A program made the position numbers and the translations under genes. The notes beneath the pieces were generated by a model. That model searched no databases. It was not told the DNA's origin and saw nothing but the letters and a program-made list of their open reading frames with translations. A stretch of DNA of 40,564 nt, from assembly GCF_014486675.1 (NCBI RefSeq), contig NZ_JACTAC010000025.1, positions 1 through 40,564 on the forward strand, read 5' to 3'. Positions 17,037 to 25,378 of the stretch are shown one piece after another; the stretch's first letter is position 1; every line of letters starts with the position of its first letter. Origin of the DNA: Flavobacterium macrobrachii. Lineage in GTDB: Bacteria > Bacteroidota > Bacteroidia > Flavobacteriales > Flavobacteriaceae.

Positions 17037-19490
17037 TTATTTAAATAGTATCTTTTTTAGTCTAGCGATAAAACCTCTTGGTGCTTCTTCTTCATGATAT
17101 CCATTAGAATAACCATAGCCATATCCGTAGCCGTAACCATAGCCATAACCTGTACCGTACTTAGCTTTATTTTCATAACCATTAAAGATTATACTAATAT
17201 TATCAAGTTCTCCTCGTTTAGTCCTATTATTTAATAGTGTCAACATTTCCTTTTTTGTGAAATTTTGTCTAACCACATACAAGGTTACATCACTATATTG
17301 TGATAACTCAAGGGCATCTGAAACAAGTCCAACTGGCGGAGTATCAAGAATAATGTAATCGTAATTTTTCTTTAACTCGGTCATCATCTCTTTCATGGAC
17401 TCACCAAGAATTAATTCGGAAGGATTAGGTGGAATTGGTCCAGAGGTTATTACATCAAGATAAGGAATATGGGTTTTTTGAATTACTTCGTCTAATTTTT
17501 TTTGACCTATTAAAAAATTCACTGCACCAACATCATTTTTCACATTAAAATCATCAAAAATCTTAGGTTTTCTTAAGTCAAGACCTAAAATAATAGTTCT
17601 CTTTTCACTCAACGCAAAAACTGTTGCAATATTTATAGAACAAAATGTTTTTCCTTCACCACTGATTGAAGATGTTAGCATCAATGTTTTTGAACCTGAT
17701 AAACTTTTCTTTTTGTACAAGAATTGTAATGAAGAACGAATTGCTCTAAAGGACTCAGATAAAGCCGACTTCGGCCTTTCAAAAACTGATAAATTACTTT
17801 CCGAATGCTTAATACCAACTATTCCTATAATTGGAATTTGGGTAATGACTGAAATATCATCAATATTTTGAATAGAATTTTTTATGAAGAAAATTATAAA
17901 AATAATTATCAAAGGTATAAATAGTCCTACAAAAAAAGCTGTGACATAATTTACTTCTGTTCTTGGACCAATTAATCCGCCTCCAATATCTTTTGCTGGA
18001 TCAATAAATTGTATATCTGATAAGTTTGCTTCTTTAATAATTGATGCCTCAATTCGCTTTTGTAAAAAAGTATTATAAACGTTATCACTTAAGTTGTATT
18101 TTCTAGAAATGTTTAAGTATTCTAATTCTTTTTCAGGAAGAACCGTAATTTCACTTTCTAATCTATTTAGTTTATCAGTTACTTTGATATTATCGTATTG
18201 CAAAGTATTTCTTAAAGAACTTATATTCTCTAGTAAAACTTTTTTCAATGAACCTATTTGATTATCAATATCTTTATAAAACAAATCGCCTTTGACTGAA
18301 AGTTTTAAATCCGATCTTCTTACTGATAAATCTATTATTTTTGCTACATTTTGAACAATGTTTGGCTCAGCTATTCCAACGACTGTTGGCGCTGGTAGTT
18401 TGGAATAATCAACACTTTTGTTTAAGTATTCTTTTAAAGAGTTTAGATAGGATAATTTTCTATCTATTTCATCTTTTTCAACATCTAGTATTAGTAATTG
18501 ATTTTTAAAATTCGCTCCTTTGTCTTGAATATCTAGTACATTGTTATTTTTACTGAAATTTTTCAATCTATTTCCGGAAACATTTAACGAATCTTCCATG
18601 GCAAATAGTGTTTGATCAATAAATGCTATGGTATTTTCGGCAAATTTATTTTTACTATCAAGCTGTTTGTCAATTAAAACTTTAATGGTAGTATTTAAGT
18701 AATCTACTAATCTATTTTTATTTGTTCCTTCCATTCTCAATTTCAATATGGAAGTTGCTTTTTCATCAATTTCTACACTTATTGATTTTAAACGACTAAC
18801 AGTTTCATCGAAAGAATTAAATCTTACAAGAACTTCTTCTCCTTTTTTGAATGAAACATTTGGATCTAATTCAAGTTTCCAATTTAAAAAAGGCAATGAT
18901 ACTATTTCACCAACTCGGTAGTTTTTGGTAAAATTTGTTGCTTTTACTTGTAATGGTTGAACAGTATTATTTGAATAATTAATAACATTTACTGAAGTTG
19001 TCTCAAAAGGAATGCTAACTTGATAAGTTTTCTCATCTAAAAATTTGACTTTAATAAAAGTTTGATAAAGTTGATTTTCAGCTTTATTTGGTATAATTTT
19101 AAATGGTACTTGTCCAAATACATCTTGAAAATAATAATCTGTTTTAACAAAATAGTCTATAAAATAATTTAATTCATTAACAACAAATTCATTGTGCGAC
19201 CTAGATTTTAATATCGTTGAAATACTTTGTACTTTATCTGAAGTTCCACCCCAATTAAAAATTAAACTAGTATTGGATGTAAAAAGTTGATTATTTTCTT
19301 CTTTTATAGCTATTGTAGTATCAATACCATAAATTTTTTGTTTTCTAATATTGACTTGATGCGCTATTGAGAACGTTATAATTAATGAAACTATAAACCA
19401 CTTCCAATAGCTTAAAATTTTGATTAAAAAACCTTTAAAATCAAAACTATTCTTGCTTTCTAAAAAAGAAAAATCTTTTACATCTAACAT
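17037..19490 (-). CDS. wzc: Wzc-like polysaccharide co-polymerase / BY-kinase
   Basis: This 817-residue inner-membrane protein controls chain length and export of capsule or exopolysaccharide. A membrane segment near 31-48 starts a Wzz periplasmic region, followed by helical coiled coil and a GNVR-like segment (about 455-500), and a second membrane segment near 514-541. The C-terminal cytoplasmic bacterial tyrosine kinase has Walker A SSISGEGKT (about 606), Walker A' LGLDLRKPK (about 635) and Walker B YIILDTPPVG (about 711). The tail (about 777-800) is a GY-repeat tyrosine cluster followed by HEEEAPRG. Such clusters are autophosphorylation sites in this family. It lies 10 bp after the wza-like gene. 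All kinase motifs are intact. Confidence 0.94.
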   Translation of the reverse strand: MLDVKDFSFLESKNSFDFKGFLIKILSYWKWFIVSLIITFSIAHQVNIRKQKIYGIDTTIAIKEENNQLFTSNTSLIFNWGGTSDKVQSISTILKSRSHNEFVVNELNYFIDYFVKTDYYFQDVFGQVPFKIIPNKAENQLYQTFIKVKFLDEKTYQVSIPFETTSVNVINYSNNTVQPLQVKATNFTKNYRVGEIVSLPFLNWKLELDPNVSFKKGEEVLVRFNSFDETVSRLKSISVEIDEKATSILKLRMEGTNKNRLVDYLNTTIKVLIDKQLDSKNKFAENTIAFIDQTLFAMEDSLNVSGNRLKNFSKNNNVLDIQDKGANFKNQLLILDVEKDEIDRKLSYLNSLKEYLNKSVDYSKLPAPTVVGIAEPNIVQNVAKIIDLSVRRSDLKLSVKGDLFYKDIDNQIGSLKKVLLENISSLRNTLQYDNIKVTDKLNRLESEITVLPEKELEYLNISRKYNLSDNVYNTFLQKRIEASIIKEANLSDIQFIDPAKDIGGGLIGPRTEVNYVTAFFVGLFIPLIIIFIIFFIKNSIQNIDDISVITQIPIIGIVGIKHSESNLSVFERPKSALSESFRAIRSSLQFLYKKKSLSGSKTLMLTSSISGEGKTFCSINIATVFALSEKRTIILGLDLRKPKIFDDFNVKNDVGAVNFLIGQKKLDEVIQKTHIPYLDVITSGPIPPNPSELILGESMKEMMTELKKNYDYIILDTPPVGLVSDALELSQYSDVTLYVVRQNFTKKEMLTLLNNRTKRGELDNISIIFNGYENKAKYGTGYGYGYGYGYGYGYSNGYHEEEAPRGFIARLKKILFK
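17085..17160 (-). repeat. GY-codon hexamer repeat in the wzc-like tail
   Basis: Near-identical 6-bp units (plus-strand CCATAG or CCGTAA types) run in tandem and encode about seven consecutive Gly-Tyr pairs. The repeat is in frame, so gain or loss of a unit changes the number of tyrosines without breaking the gene. Confidence 0.8.
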
Positions 19491-19500
19491 TGGATATGAT

Positions 19501-20292
19501 CTAGTTTCTTAGTAATAAAAATGTTGTTGTTGCTAATGACAAAATTGTAATAACTGTAGTCAAAGATTCTAAGCCTGTTTTTCCGGTTCCCCAAGTTTTT
19601 TGCTTCAAAGGTTTTACATAAATATAATCATTTGGCTGAAGATTAAAAACAGGAGATTTCATTGAATTTGCATCTGTCAAATCGATATGAAAGGTTTCTG
19701 TTCCATGTGGAAATCTTCTCATAACAATCACATCTTTTCTATCTCCAGTAACTGTAATATCTCCTGAATTAGCTATAGCTTCAAGAATGTTAACCCTATC
19801 TTGATACATAATTTTTGTTCCTGTCGACTCAACTTCACCATTAACAACATATCTAAAACCTGCCAGTTTAACTACTACAAAAATACCTGCATCGCTTGTA
19901 AAATACTCATCAAGCAATCGCTTTTCAATAGCAATTCTAACCTCTTCTAAAGTTCTTCCTAAAACATTTACTTCATTTAAAACAGGAATTCTTACATTAC
20001 CATGATCATCAACATGATAACCATTAAAATAAACACCTTGTTCATTAATAGCACCTGTTGTTTGTGTATTAGCGTTAAATATTTCAACAAGTTTAGTATC
20101 TAAAGCCTTAATATTAATATTCAAAATATCATTAACTTGAAGTCTATATGGTTTTTGATTAACCGTTTCTACTGTCTGATCAAAATCACTTTTTTTGTCA
20201 TTTTCTTGAAGGTAAATCAAATCTTTTGTTGGTATGCAAGAGGTTAATAGAATTCCAAAAAAAAGAGTGAAAAATATTTTAAATTTATCCAT
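19501..20292 (-). CDS. wza: Wza-like polysaccharide export outer-membrane lipoprotein
   Basis: This 263-residue protein starts at the ATG at 20292. A nine-base longer frame uses a TTG start and is not favoured. A short hydrophobic signal ends in the lipobox LLTSC, so the mature protein is lipid-anchored. The Poly_export motif follows (YRLQVNDILNINI), then an SLBB domain (about 145-215, with VNGEVESTGT and VMRRFPHG). A C-terminal hydrophobic helix (TILSLATTTFLLL) suits the outer-membrane-spanning helix of Wza-type channels. The protein is shorter than E. coli Wza, as is usual in Bacteroidota. It is first in the operon, directly after a good promoter, and pairs with the downstream Wzc-like kinase. 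Confidence 0.93.
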   Translation of the reverse strand: MDKFKIFFTLFFGILLTSCIPTKDLIYLQENDKKSDFDQTVETVNQKPYRLQVNDILNINIKALDTKLVEIFNANTQTTGAINEQGVYFNGYHVDDHGNVRIPVLNEVNVLGRTLEEVRIAIEKRLLDEYFTSDAGIFVVVKLAGFRYVVNGEVESTGTKIMYQDRVNILEAIANSGDITVTGDRKDVIVMRRFPHGTETFHIDLTDANSMKSPVFNLQPNDYIYVKPLKQKTWGTGKTGLESLTTVITILSLATTTFLLLRN

Positions 20293-20314
20293 TTGTTTCA
20301 ATAAAAATTGTCAA

Positions 20315-20343
20315 CAAATATAGCTTTTCAATTCTAATTACAA
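20315..20343 (-). promoter_or_regulatory. Promoter of the exopolysaccharide operon
   Basis: On the minus strand TTG (20341-20343) and TATATTTG (20315-20322) are separated by 18 bp, matching the Flavobacterium TTG / TAnnTTTG pattern. The predicted transcript starts about 15 nt before the wza-like ATG at 20292. It lies in the 77-bp gap after recR, so the operon need not depend on recR transcription. Confidence 0.6.
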
Positions 20344-20369
20344 AAATGTAAAAAACTATTATTCAACAA

Positions 20370-20987
20370 TCATCGGTTTAAAGAATTTTCAAAAGGAACT
20401 CTATGCAAAATACTTCTTCCCAAAGTAACCTCATCAGCATATTCTAATTCGTCGCCAACGGCTATTCCGCGAGCTATTGTTGAAGTCTTTATTTCTAAAT
20501 CTTTTATTTGTTTGTAGATATAAAAATTGGTTGTATCACCTTCCATTGTGGAACTTAATGCAAAAATTAACTCTTCAATTTGTCCCGATTTTACTTTTCC
20601 CACTAGTGAATGGATATTTAACTGACTTGGACCAACGCCATCAATTGGAGAAATTTTCCCTCCCAAAACATGATAAATTCCTTTGAATTGATTCGTATTT
20701 TCAATCGCCATAACATCACGAACATCTTCAACCACACAAATAATTTTATGGTTTCGAGCCGAATTATTACAAATTTCACAAACCTCAACGTCGGAAATAT
20801 TGTGACAGGATTTACAAAACTTAATCTCTTCTCGCATCGTTGTCAATGCTTGCGACAAAAACTGAGTTTGTTCCACAGGTTGTTTTAATAAATGTAAAAC
20901 TAGACGAAGTGCTGTTCTTTTACCAATTCCAGGTAATTGCGCCATTTCGTTGACTGCTTTTTCTAACAATTTCGAAGAAAATTCCAT
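20370..20987 (-). CDS. recR: Recombination mediator protein RecR
   Basis: This 205-residue protein works with RecF and RecO to load RecA on gapped DNA. The sequence shows an N-terminal helix-hairpin-helix ([12 protein letters not shown]), a four-cysteine zinc finger ([16 protein letters not shown], about 57-72), a Toprim domain ([25 protein letters not shown]) and the conserved C-terminal [16 protein letters not shown]. Length is standard. A TATTTTTG box lies only 5 bp upstream of the ATG, too close for an ordinary leader. It is divergent from the SSS symporter gene. Confidence 0.96.
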   Translation of the reverse strand: MEFSSKLLEKAVNEMAQLPGIGKRTALRLVLHLLKQPVEQTQFLSQALTTMREEIKFCKSCHNISDVEVCEICNNSARNHKIICVVEDVRDVMAIENTNQFKGIYHVLGGKISPIDGVGPSQLNIHSLVGKVKSGQIEELIFALSSTMEGDTTNFYIYKQIKDLEIKTSTIARGIAVGDELEYADEVTLGRSILHRVPFENSLNR

Positions 20988-21007
20988 TTGACAAAAATAG
21001 TGTAAAA

Positions 21008-21084
21008 AGAGAAAAGAAAATAGAACAAAGAATGCAGAGTTATCTATTCTCTATTTTCTTTCTTCTATATTCTGTTTTATTTCT
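21008..21084. repeat. Inverted pair of degenerate heptamer arrays
   Basis: From 21008 to 21038 four consecutive 7-mers begin AGA (consensus AGARAAW). From 21043 to 21077 five consecutive 7-mers begin TCT (consensus TCTATTY), followed by one weaker unit. The two arrays are reverse-complement-like and separated by only a few bases. They lie in the divergent recR/symporter intergenic region and could form a long imperfect hairpin. Confidence 0.65.
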
Positions 21085-21109
21085 ATTTTAGCACAACAAA
21101 AAATCACAC

Positions 21110-22606
21110 ATGTCAGCAGGAACTATTTTAGTCATCATCATCATTTATTTTGGAGTTTTAATTCTAATTTCAAATTTAGTTTCAAAGAAAAGTTCGGATA
21201 ATGATACTTTTTTCAAAGCCAATAAAAATTCAAAATGGTATTTAGTTGCTTTTGGAATGATTGGAACAGCTCTGTCTGGAGTTACTTTTATTTCGGTTCC
21301 AGGAAATGTTGGTTCACCTGAAAGTCAGTTTAGTTATTTTCAATTTGTTTTAGGAAATGCTATTGGATTTTTGATAATTGCCAAAGTACTACTTCCGTTG
21401 TATTATCGGATGAATTTGACTTCCATTTATGGTTATATCGAACAACGACTTGGTATAGTTAGCTACAAAACAGCAGCTTCTATTTTCTTGATTAGTAGAA
21501 CAATTGGCTCGGCTTTTCGATTGTATTTGGTGGTGATTGTTTTGCAACGTTATGTGTTTGATTTCTTTAATGTTCCGTTTGCAGTAACGGTTTTAATTTC
21601 GCTCGGATTAATTTTTGCATATACGTATCGCGGCGGATTAAAAACGATTATTATTACGGATACTTTACAAACTTTTTTCTTAGTTTCTTCGGTGTTTTTG
21701 ACGATAATTTTCATTTGCCAAAGTCTAGATTTATCGGCAATTGAAGCTTTTGAAGCGGTAAAAAACAGCAATTATTCCAAAATTTTCTTTTATGAAGATT
21801 ATCTAAAAGGGAATTTTGTTTTGAAACAAATCCTTGGAGGAATTTTTGTTACTATCGCTATGGTTGGACTTGACCAAGACTTGATGCAAAAGAATTTAAG
21901 CTGTAAGAACATTGGCGAAGCTCAAAAAAACATGTTCACTTTTACTGGAATTTTTGTGGTTATCAACATCTTTTTTCTTAGTGTTGGTGCATTGCTTTAT
22001 CTTTTTGCGACTAAAAACAATATTGAAATTCCGATGGTAAATGGTGTTGCACGAACGGATTATCTTTTCCCAGAAATTGCGTTTAATCATTTGGCAATTT
22101 TCCCTGCTATTATATTTTTATTAGGATTAACGGCTGCCACTTTTGCTACAACAGATAGTGCTTTGACGGCTTTAACTACTTCGTTTTGTGTGGATTTTCT
22201 AAACATGGACAAAACTGAAAACGCATCAAATCCTAAAAATGTAAAAAACCGACATTTGGTTCATTTAGGTTTTTCGCTATTGATGTTTTTGGTGATTATC
22301 GTTTTTAATTCTTTGAATGACCAATCGGTTGTGACGATGATTTTTAAAGTAGCAAGCTATACTTATGGTCCGTTATTGGGATTGTATGCTTTTGGTTTGT
22401 TTATGAAATCGAAAACAGTTCACGATAAATTTGTTCCGTTTATTTGCATTATTTCGCCATTGGTTTGTTTTTTCTTGGCAAAAAATTCGGCAGTGCTTTT
22501 TGGGAATTATGTTATTGATAACGAATTAATTATCATCAATGGTTTGATTACGTTTATTGGTTTGTTGTTGATTAGTAAACCAGCTACTTCTGAAACTAGA
22601 TTTTAA
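21110..22606 (+). CDS. Sodium:solute symporter (SSS family) transporter
   Basis: This 498-residue inner-membrane protein has about 13 hydrophobic helices spread over its whole length, as in SSSF/SGLT-type transporters. Family-like segments include the early helix GTALSGVTFISVPGNVG, the AYTYRGGLKTIIITDTLQTF stretch and ATFATTDSALTALTTSF, which holds the Ser/Thr residues placed at the sodium site in this family. It uses sodium-motive force to import a small solute, but the substrate cannot be read from sequence. It is divergent from recR. The ATG at 21110 begins immediately with the first helix. Confidence 0.9.
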   Translation: MSAGTILVIIIIYFGVLILISNLVSKKSSDNDTFFKANKNSKWYLVAFGMIGTALSGVTFISVPGNVGSPESQFSYFQFVLGNAIGFLIIAKVLLPLYYRMNLTSIYGYIEQRLGIVSYKTAASIFLISRTIGSAFRLYLVVIVLQRYVFDFFNVPFAVTVLISLGLIFAYTYRGGLKTIIITDTLQTFFLVSSVFLTIIFICQSLDLSAIEAFEAVKNSNYSKIFFYEDYLKGNFVLKQILGGIFVTIAMVGLDQDLMQKNLSCKNIGEAQKNMFTFTGIFVVINIFFLSVGALLYLFATKNNIEIPMVNGVARTDYLFPEIAFNHLAIFPAIIFLLGLTAATFATTDSALTALTTSFCVDFLNMDKTENASNPKNVKNRHLVHLGFSLLMFLVIIVFNSLNDQSVVTMIFKVASYTYGPLLGLYAFGLFMKSKTVHDKFVPFICIISPLVCFFLAKNSAVLFGNYVIDNELIIINGLITFIGLLLISKPATSETRF

Positions 22607-22633
22607 AATTTAACCACGAAGTTTTTCGTATTT

Positions 22634-22666
22634 AAACCTGACAGGTTTTGAAAACCTGTCAGGTTT
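22634..22666. repeat. Perfect inverted repeat (AACCTGACAGGTT type), possible terminator
   Basis: Arms 22634-22649 and 22651-22666 are exact reverse complements around one central base. Each arm is itself nearly palindromic (AACCTGACAGGTT). It lies 28 bp after the symporter stop and may terminate it. From memory, similar AACCTG-type palindromes recur between genes in flavobacteria; that was not searched. Confidence 0.7.
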
Positions 22667-22695
22667 GTATACAAAAGTTCAAATGGATAACTTTT

Positions 22696-22766
22696 TAGCC
22701 CCGATTGAAGTGGAAATCCTTTATAAACTCTATGAGAGTTTATAAAGATTGTAACGAAAAGCGGGA
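22696..22766. repeat. Compact structured intergenic element with a 13-bp hairpin
   Basis: A perfect 13-bp stem (arms 22719-22731 and 22735-22747, loop ATG) is framed by TAGCCCCGATTGAAGTGG on the left and GTAACGAAAAGCGGGA on the right. The outer CCCG and CGGG can also pair. The frame resembles, from memory, a dispersed intergenic element common in Flavobacterium, in which the frame is conserved and the central stem varies. It contains no ORF and ends 34 bp before the CoA-binding pseudogene. Confidence 0.5.
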
Positions 22767-22799
22767 AAATGGTTTATAAAATGCCCGAACGATTCGCTC

Positions 22800-23164
22800 C
22801 TAATATTGATTGGTTGCAAGTAAAACTAACGTGCAAGCGATTTCTACTTTGATACCATTGCTTTGCAGAAGTTGGTAAAACTCTGGATTTTCGGTTCCGG
22901 GATTGAAAAGTACTCTTTTGGGTTTGGTTTCGATGATGTAGTTGTAGTATTCGCGCTGACGAACTGGGTTTAAATACAAGGTTATGGTATCGATATTTTT
23001 AGTGGAATTTGTTTTGTGTAGATTTTTATTCCAGCAACTTCGCCTGCATTTTGACCGATTGCCAAAACGGAATGTCCTTTTTCGGTTAGCATTGTGATGG
23101 CTTTGAAAGCGTATCTTTCAGGTTTTGTTGTAGCTCCGAGAACGAGTGTTTTCTTGTTTTTCAT
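22800..23164 (-). pseudogene. CoA-binding protein, frameshifted
   Basis: Starting at the ATG at 23164 the frame reads KKTLVLGATTKPERYAF through AGIKIYTKQIPLK and then stops at 22982. In the next frame the protein continues directly as DTITLYLNPVRQREYYN, then RVLFNPGTENPEFYQLL, and ends EIACTLVLLATNQY at 22800-22802. Adding one T to the plus-strand T5 run at 22996-23000 (one A in the coding strand) restores LKNIDT and one 121-residue protein, the usual length of this Rossmann-fold CoA-binding family (CoA_binding_2). It is therefore either a genuine single-base deletion in a homopolymer or a sequencing error. The intact family is a small cytoplasmic protein of poorly known role. Confidence 0.88.
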
Positions 23165-23200
23165 GTTGCAAAATTAGTGAATATTATTTTTTATTTAACG

Positions 23201-23227
23201 TTGCCTCTTATTCTTTGTTTATCTTTG
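23201..23227 (+). promoter_or_regulatory. Candidate promoter of marC
   Basis: TATCTTTG (23220-23227) fits TAnnTTTG exactly, with TTG (23201-23203) 16 bp upstream. The MarC ATG follows 25 bp downstream after an A-rich leader. Confidence 0.5.
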
Positions 23228-23251
23228 CAGTGAATAAAAATTTTAGAAAAA

Positions 23252-23887
23252 ATGGATGTCTTTTTAAACACATTTTTTGTTCTTCTTGGTGCTTTGTTTT
23301 CGGTACTAAATCCAATTGGTGCTATTCCTATTTTTGTGGGTTTGACACAAGATTATAGTAAAACGGAACGTTCACGAGTTTCGCTGATGACGGCAATAAA
23401 TGTTTGTATTATTTTATTGATATCGTTTTTTATTGGTGAATATGTTTTGAAATTTTTTGGCATTACGATTTCGGCACTTAGAATTGCTGGAGGAATTTTG
23501 ATTGCAAGTTCTGGTTTTGGTTTGCTCAACGCTAATCCGAAAAAACGAAAAGGAATTAGCAAAAAAGTGGAAGAAGATTCGTTGAACCGAAATTCGATTG
23601 CGTTAACGCCACTTGCAATGCCGATGTTGGCTGGTCCAGGTTCGATTTCGTTATTGATTGCTTTTAATCAAGATCATAATTCCACTACGGATATTTTAGC
23701 TTCTTCACTATCCATACTGATTGTTTCACTTTTGATATTCCTTATTTTAAGAAGTGCTCATTATTTGGCAAAATATCTTGGAGCTTCGGGAATTGTTGCT
23801 ATTTCTAGAATTGTAGGGTTTTTAACCGTTGCTATTGGAATTCAGTATATTATAAGTGCTATTTTAAGTATCATCAGAGGAATTTAA
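23252..23887 (+). CDS. marC: MarC-family integral membrane protein
   Basis: This 211-residue protein has about six transmembrane helices. The family pattern is clear: N-terminal FFVLLGALFSVLNPIGAIP, then FGITISALRIAGGILI and LTPLAMPMLAGPGSISLLI. MarC (UPF0056) proteins are inner-membrane proteins of unsettled function. The name came from a multiple-antibiotic-resistance locus, but a direct resistance role is not supported. It has its own promoter-like box and is divergent from the CoA-binding pseudogene. It ends 48 bp before the next gene's ATG. Confidence 0.92.
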   Translation: MDVFLNTFFVLLGALFSVLNPIGAIPIFVGLTQDYSKTERSRVSLMTAINVCIILLISFFIGEYVLKFFGITISALRIAGGILIASSGFGLLNANPKKRKGISKKVEEDSLNRNSIALTPLAMPMLAGPGSISLLIAFNQDHNSTTDILASSLSILIVSLLIFLILRSAHYLAKYLGASGIVAISRIVGFLTVAIGIQYIISAILSIIRGI

Positions 23888-23935
23888 CTACTGTTGAATG
23901 TTTATAAGTACTATCTTTATTTCAAAATAGTATTT

Positions 23936-25366
23936 ATGAAAATTCTACTTACTGGTGCTAATGGCTATGTTGGCAGACGATTGTTGCCCGAACTTTTGAC
24001 GGCTGGACACAAAGTGGTTTGTAGTGTTCGCGATAGAAACCGATTAGGATTAGATAAATCTACTTTGGATTTAATTGAAATTTGGGAAGTAGATTTTTTG
24101 ACAACTCCTTCAATGGAAAAAATTCCAAAAGATATTGATGTTGCTTATTATTTGATACACTCGATGTCTTCTTCCACTACCGATTTTGATACTTTAGAAT
24201 CCAAGGCAGCTAAAAATTTTAATGAATATGCGAACGCAATTGGTATTAAGCAAGTTATCTATTTAAGTGGAATTGTAAACGAAGACATACTCTCAAAACA
24301 TTTACAATCTCGAAAGGATGTTGAAACCATTTTATATCAAGGTAACTTTAACACTACTGTTTTACGTGCTGGAATAATTGTAGGTTCAGGAAGTTCATCC
24401 TTTGAAATTATTAGGGATTTATGCGAAAAACTTCCTGTAATGATTACGCCAAAATGGGTTTTAACAAAATGTCAACCGATTGCTATTCGCGATGTAATCA
24501 ACTATTTGTTGGGTGTCATTTCTAAAAAAGAATGCTACAATCAATCGTTTGATATTGGCGGACCAAATATCATAACTTACAAAGAAATGATGCAACTTTA
24601 TGCAAAAACTCGAGGTATTAAATTAATGATTGTAACAATACCAATGATGACACCAAAACTGTCGTCTTATTGGTTATATTTTGTTACCTCAACCTCATAT
24701 AAACTTGCTATCTATTTAGTTAATAGTATGAAGATGGAAGTGGTTTGTAGTGATAATCGATTACAAAAAATATTAAATATAAAACCAATCACTTATGTTG
24801 ATGCTATCAAACTTGCTTTTATAAAAATTGAGCAAAACTTAGTAATTTCTAGTTGGAAAGACAGCATAAGTAGTAGTCAATTTGCTCCAAATTTTTCGGA
24901 ATTTATCCAAATTCCAAAATATGGCTGTTTGAAAGACCATCAGATGAGAAAAATTGAAAATGTTGAAAATACACTTTTGAACATTTGGTCTATTGGCGGT
25001 TCTCGTGGATGGTATTATGGAAATTGGATGTGGAAACTACGTGGATTTATTGATAAAATTTTTGGAGGAGTTGGTTTGCGGCGAGGTAGAACAAATCCAA
25101 TTCACTTAGATAATGGAGATTCGCTCGATTTTTGGCGTGTTTTACTTGCTAACAAGGAGGAAAAAAGATTATTACTTTATGCCGAAATGAAACTTCCGGG
25201 TGAAGCTTGGCTTGAATTTAGAATTGATGACGATAATGTACTACATCAGATTGCTACCTTTAGACCAAGAGGAATTTGGGGAAGATTGTATTGGTATTCC
25301 TTAGTTCCATTTCATTTTTTTATCTTTGGTGGTATGATTGACAATATCATCAAATATAAATCCTAA
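23936..25366 (+). CDS. NAD(P)-binding SDR protein with C-terminal DUF2867
   Basis: This 476-residue protein starts on MKILLTGANGYVGRRLL, an atypical/extended short-chain dehydrogenase dinucleotide site. VAYYLIHSMSSS and YLSGIVNE follow in the catalytic half; a canonical YxxxK is not obvious, as in NmrA-like proteins. From about residue 320 the sequence matches the DUF2867 pattern (WSIGGSRGWYYGNWMWKLRG, RPRGIWGRLYWY). Bacteroidota proteins with this fusion are annotated as SDR/DUF2867 and have no assigned reaction. The ATG at 23936 is used; a TTG frame extension to 23894 adds 14 residues ahead of the Rossmann strand and is unlikely. The next gene begins 12 bp downstream, so the two are probably cotranscribed. 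Confidence 0.87.
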   Translation: MKILLTGANGYVGRRLLPELLTAGHKVVCSVRDRNRLGLDKSTLDLIEIWEVDFLTTPSMEKIPKDIDVAYYLIHSMSSSTTDFDTLESKAAKNFNEYANAIGIKQVIYLSGIVNEDILSKHLQSRKDVETILYQGNFNTTVLRAGIIVGSGSSSFEIIRDLCEKLPVMITPKWVLTKCQPIAIRDVINYLLGVISKKECYNQSFDIGGPNIITYKEMMQLYAKTRGIKLMIVTIPMMTPKLSSYWLYFVTSTSYKLAIYLVNSMKMEVVCSDNRLQKILNIKPITYVDAIKLAFIKIEQNLVISSWKDSISSSQFAPNFSEFIQIPKYGCLKDHQMRKIENVENTLLNIWSIGGSRGWYYGNWMWKLRGFIDKIFGGVGLRRGRTNPIHLDNGDSLDFWRVLLANKEEKRLLLYAEMKLPGEAWLEFRIDDDNVLHQIATFRPRGIWGRLYWYSLVPFHFFIFGGMIDNIIKYKS

Positions 25367-25378
25367 AACAAAATCCAA

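Noticed and set aside
20293..20301. Longer wza-like protein from a TTG
   Set aside because: The ATG three codons downstream gives a normal lipoprotein signal and suits the predicted promoter.
23169..23176. TAATTTTG box as promoter of the CoA-binding pseudogene
   Set aside because: It lies 5 bp before the start codon and lacks a -33 element; it would imply a leaderless transcript without other support.
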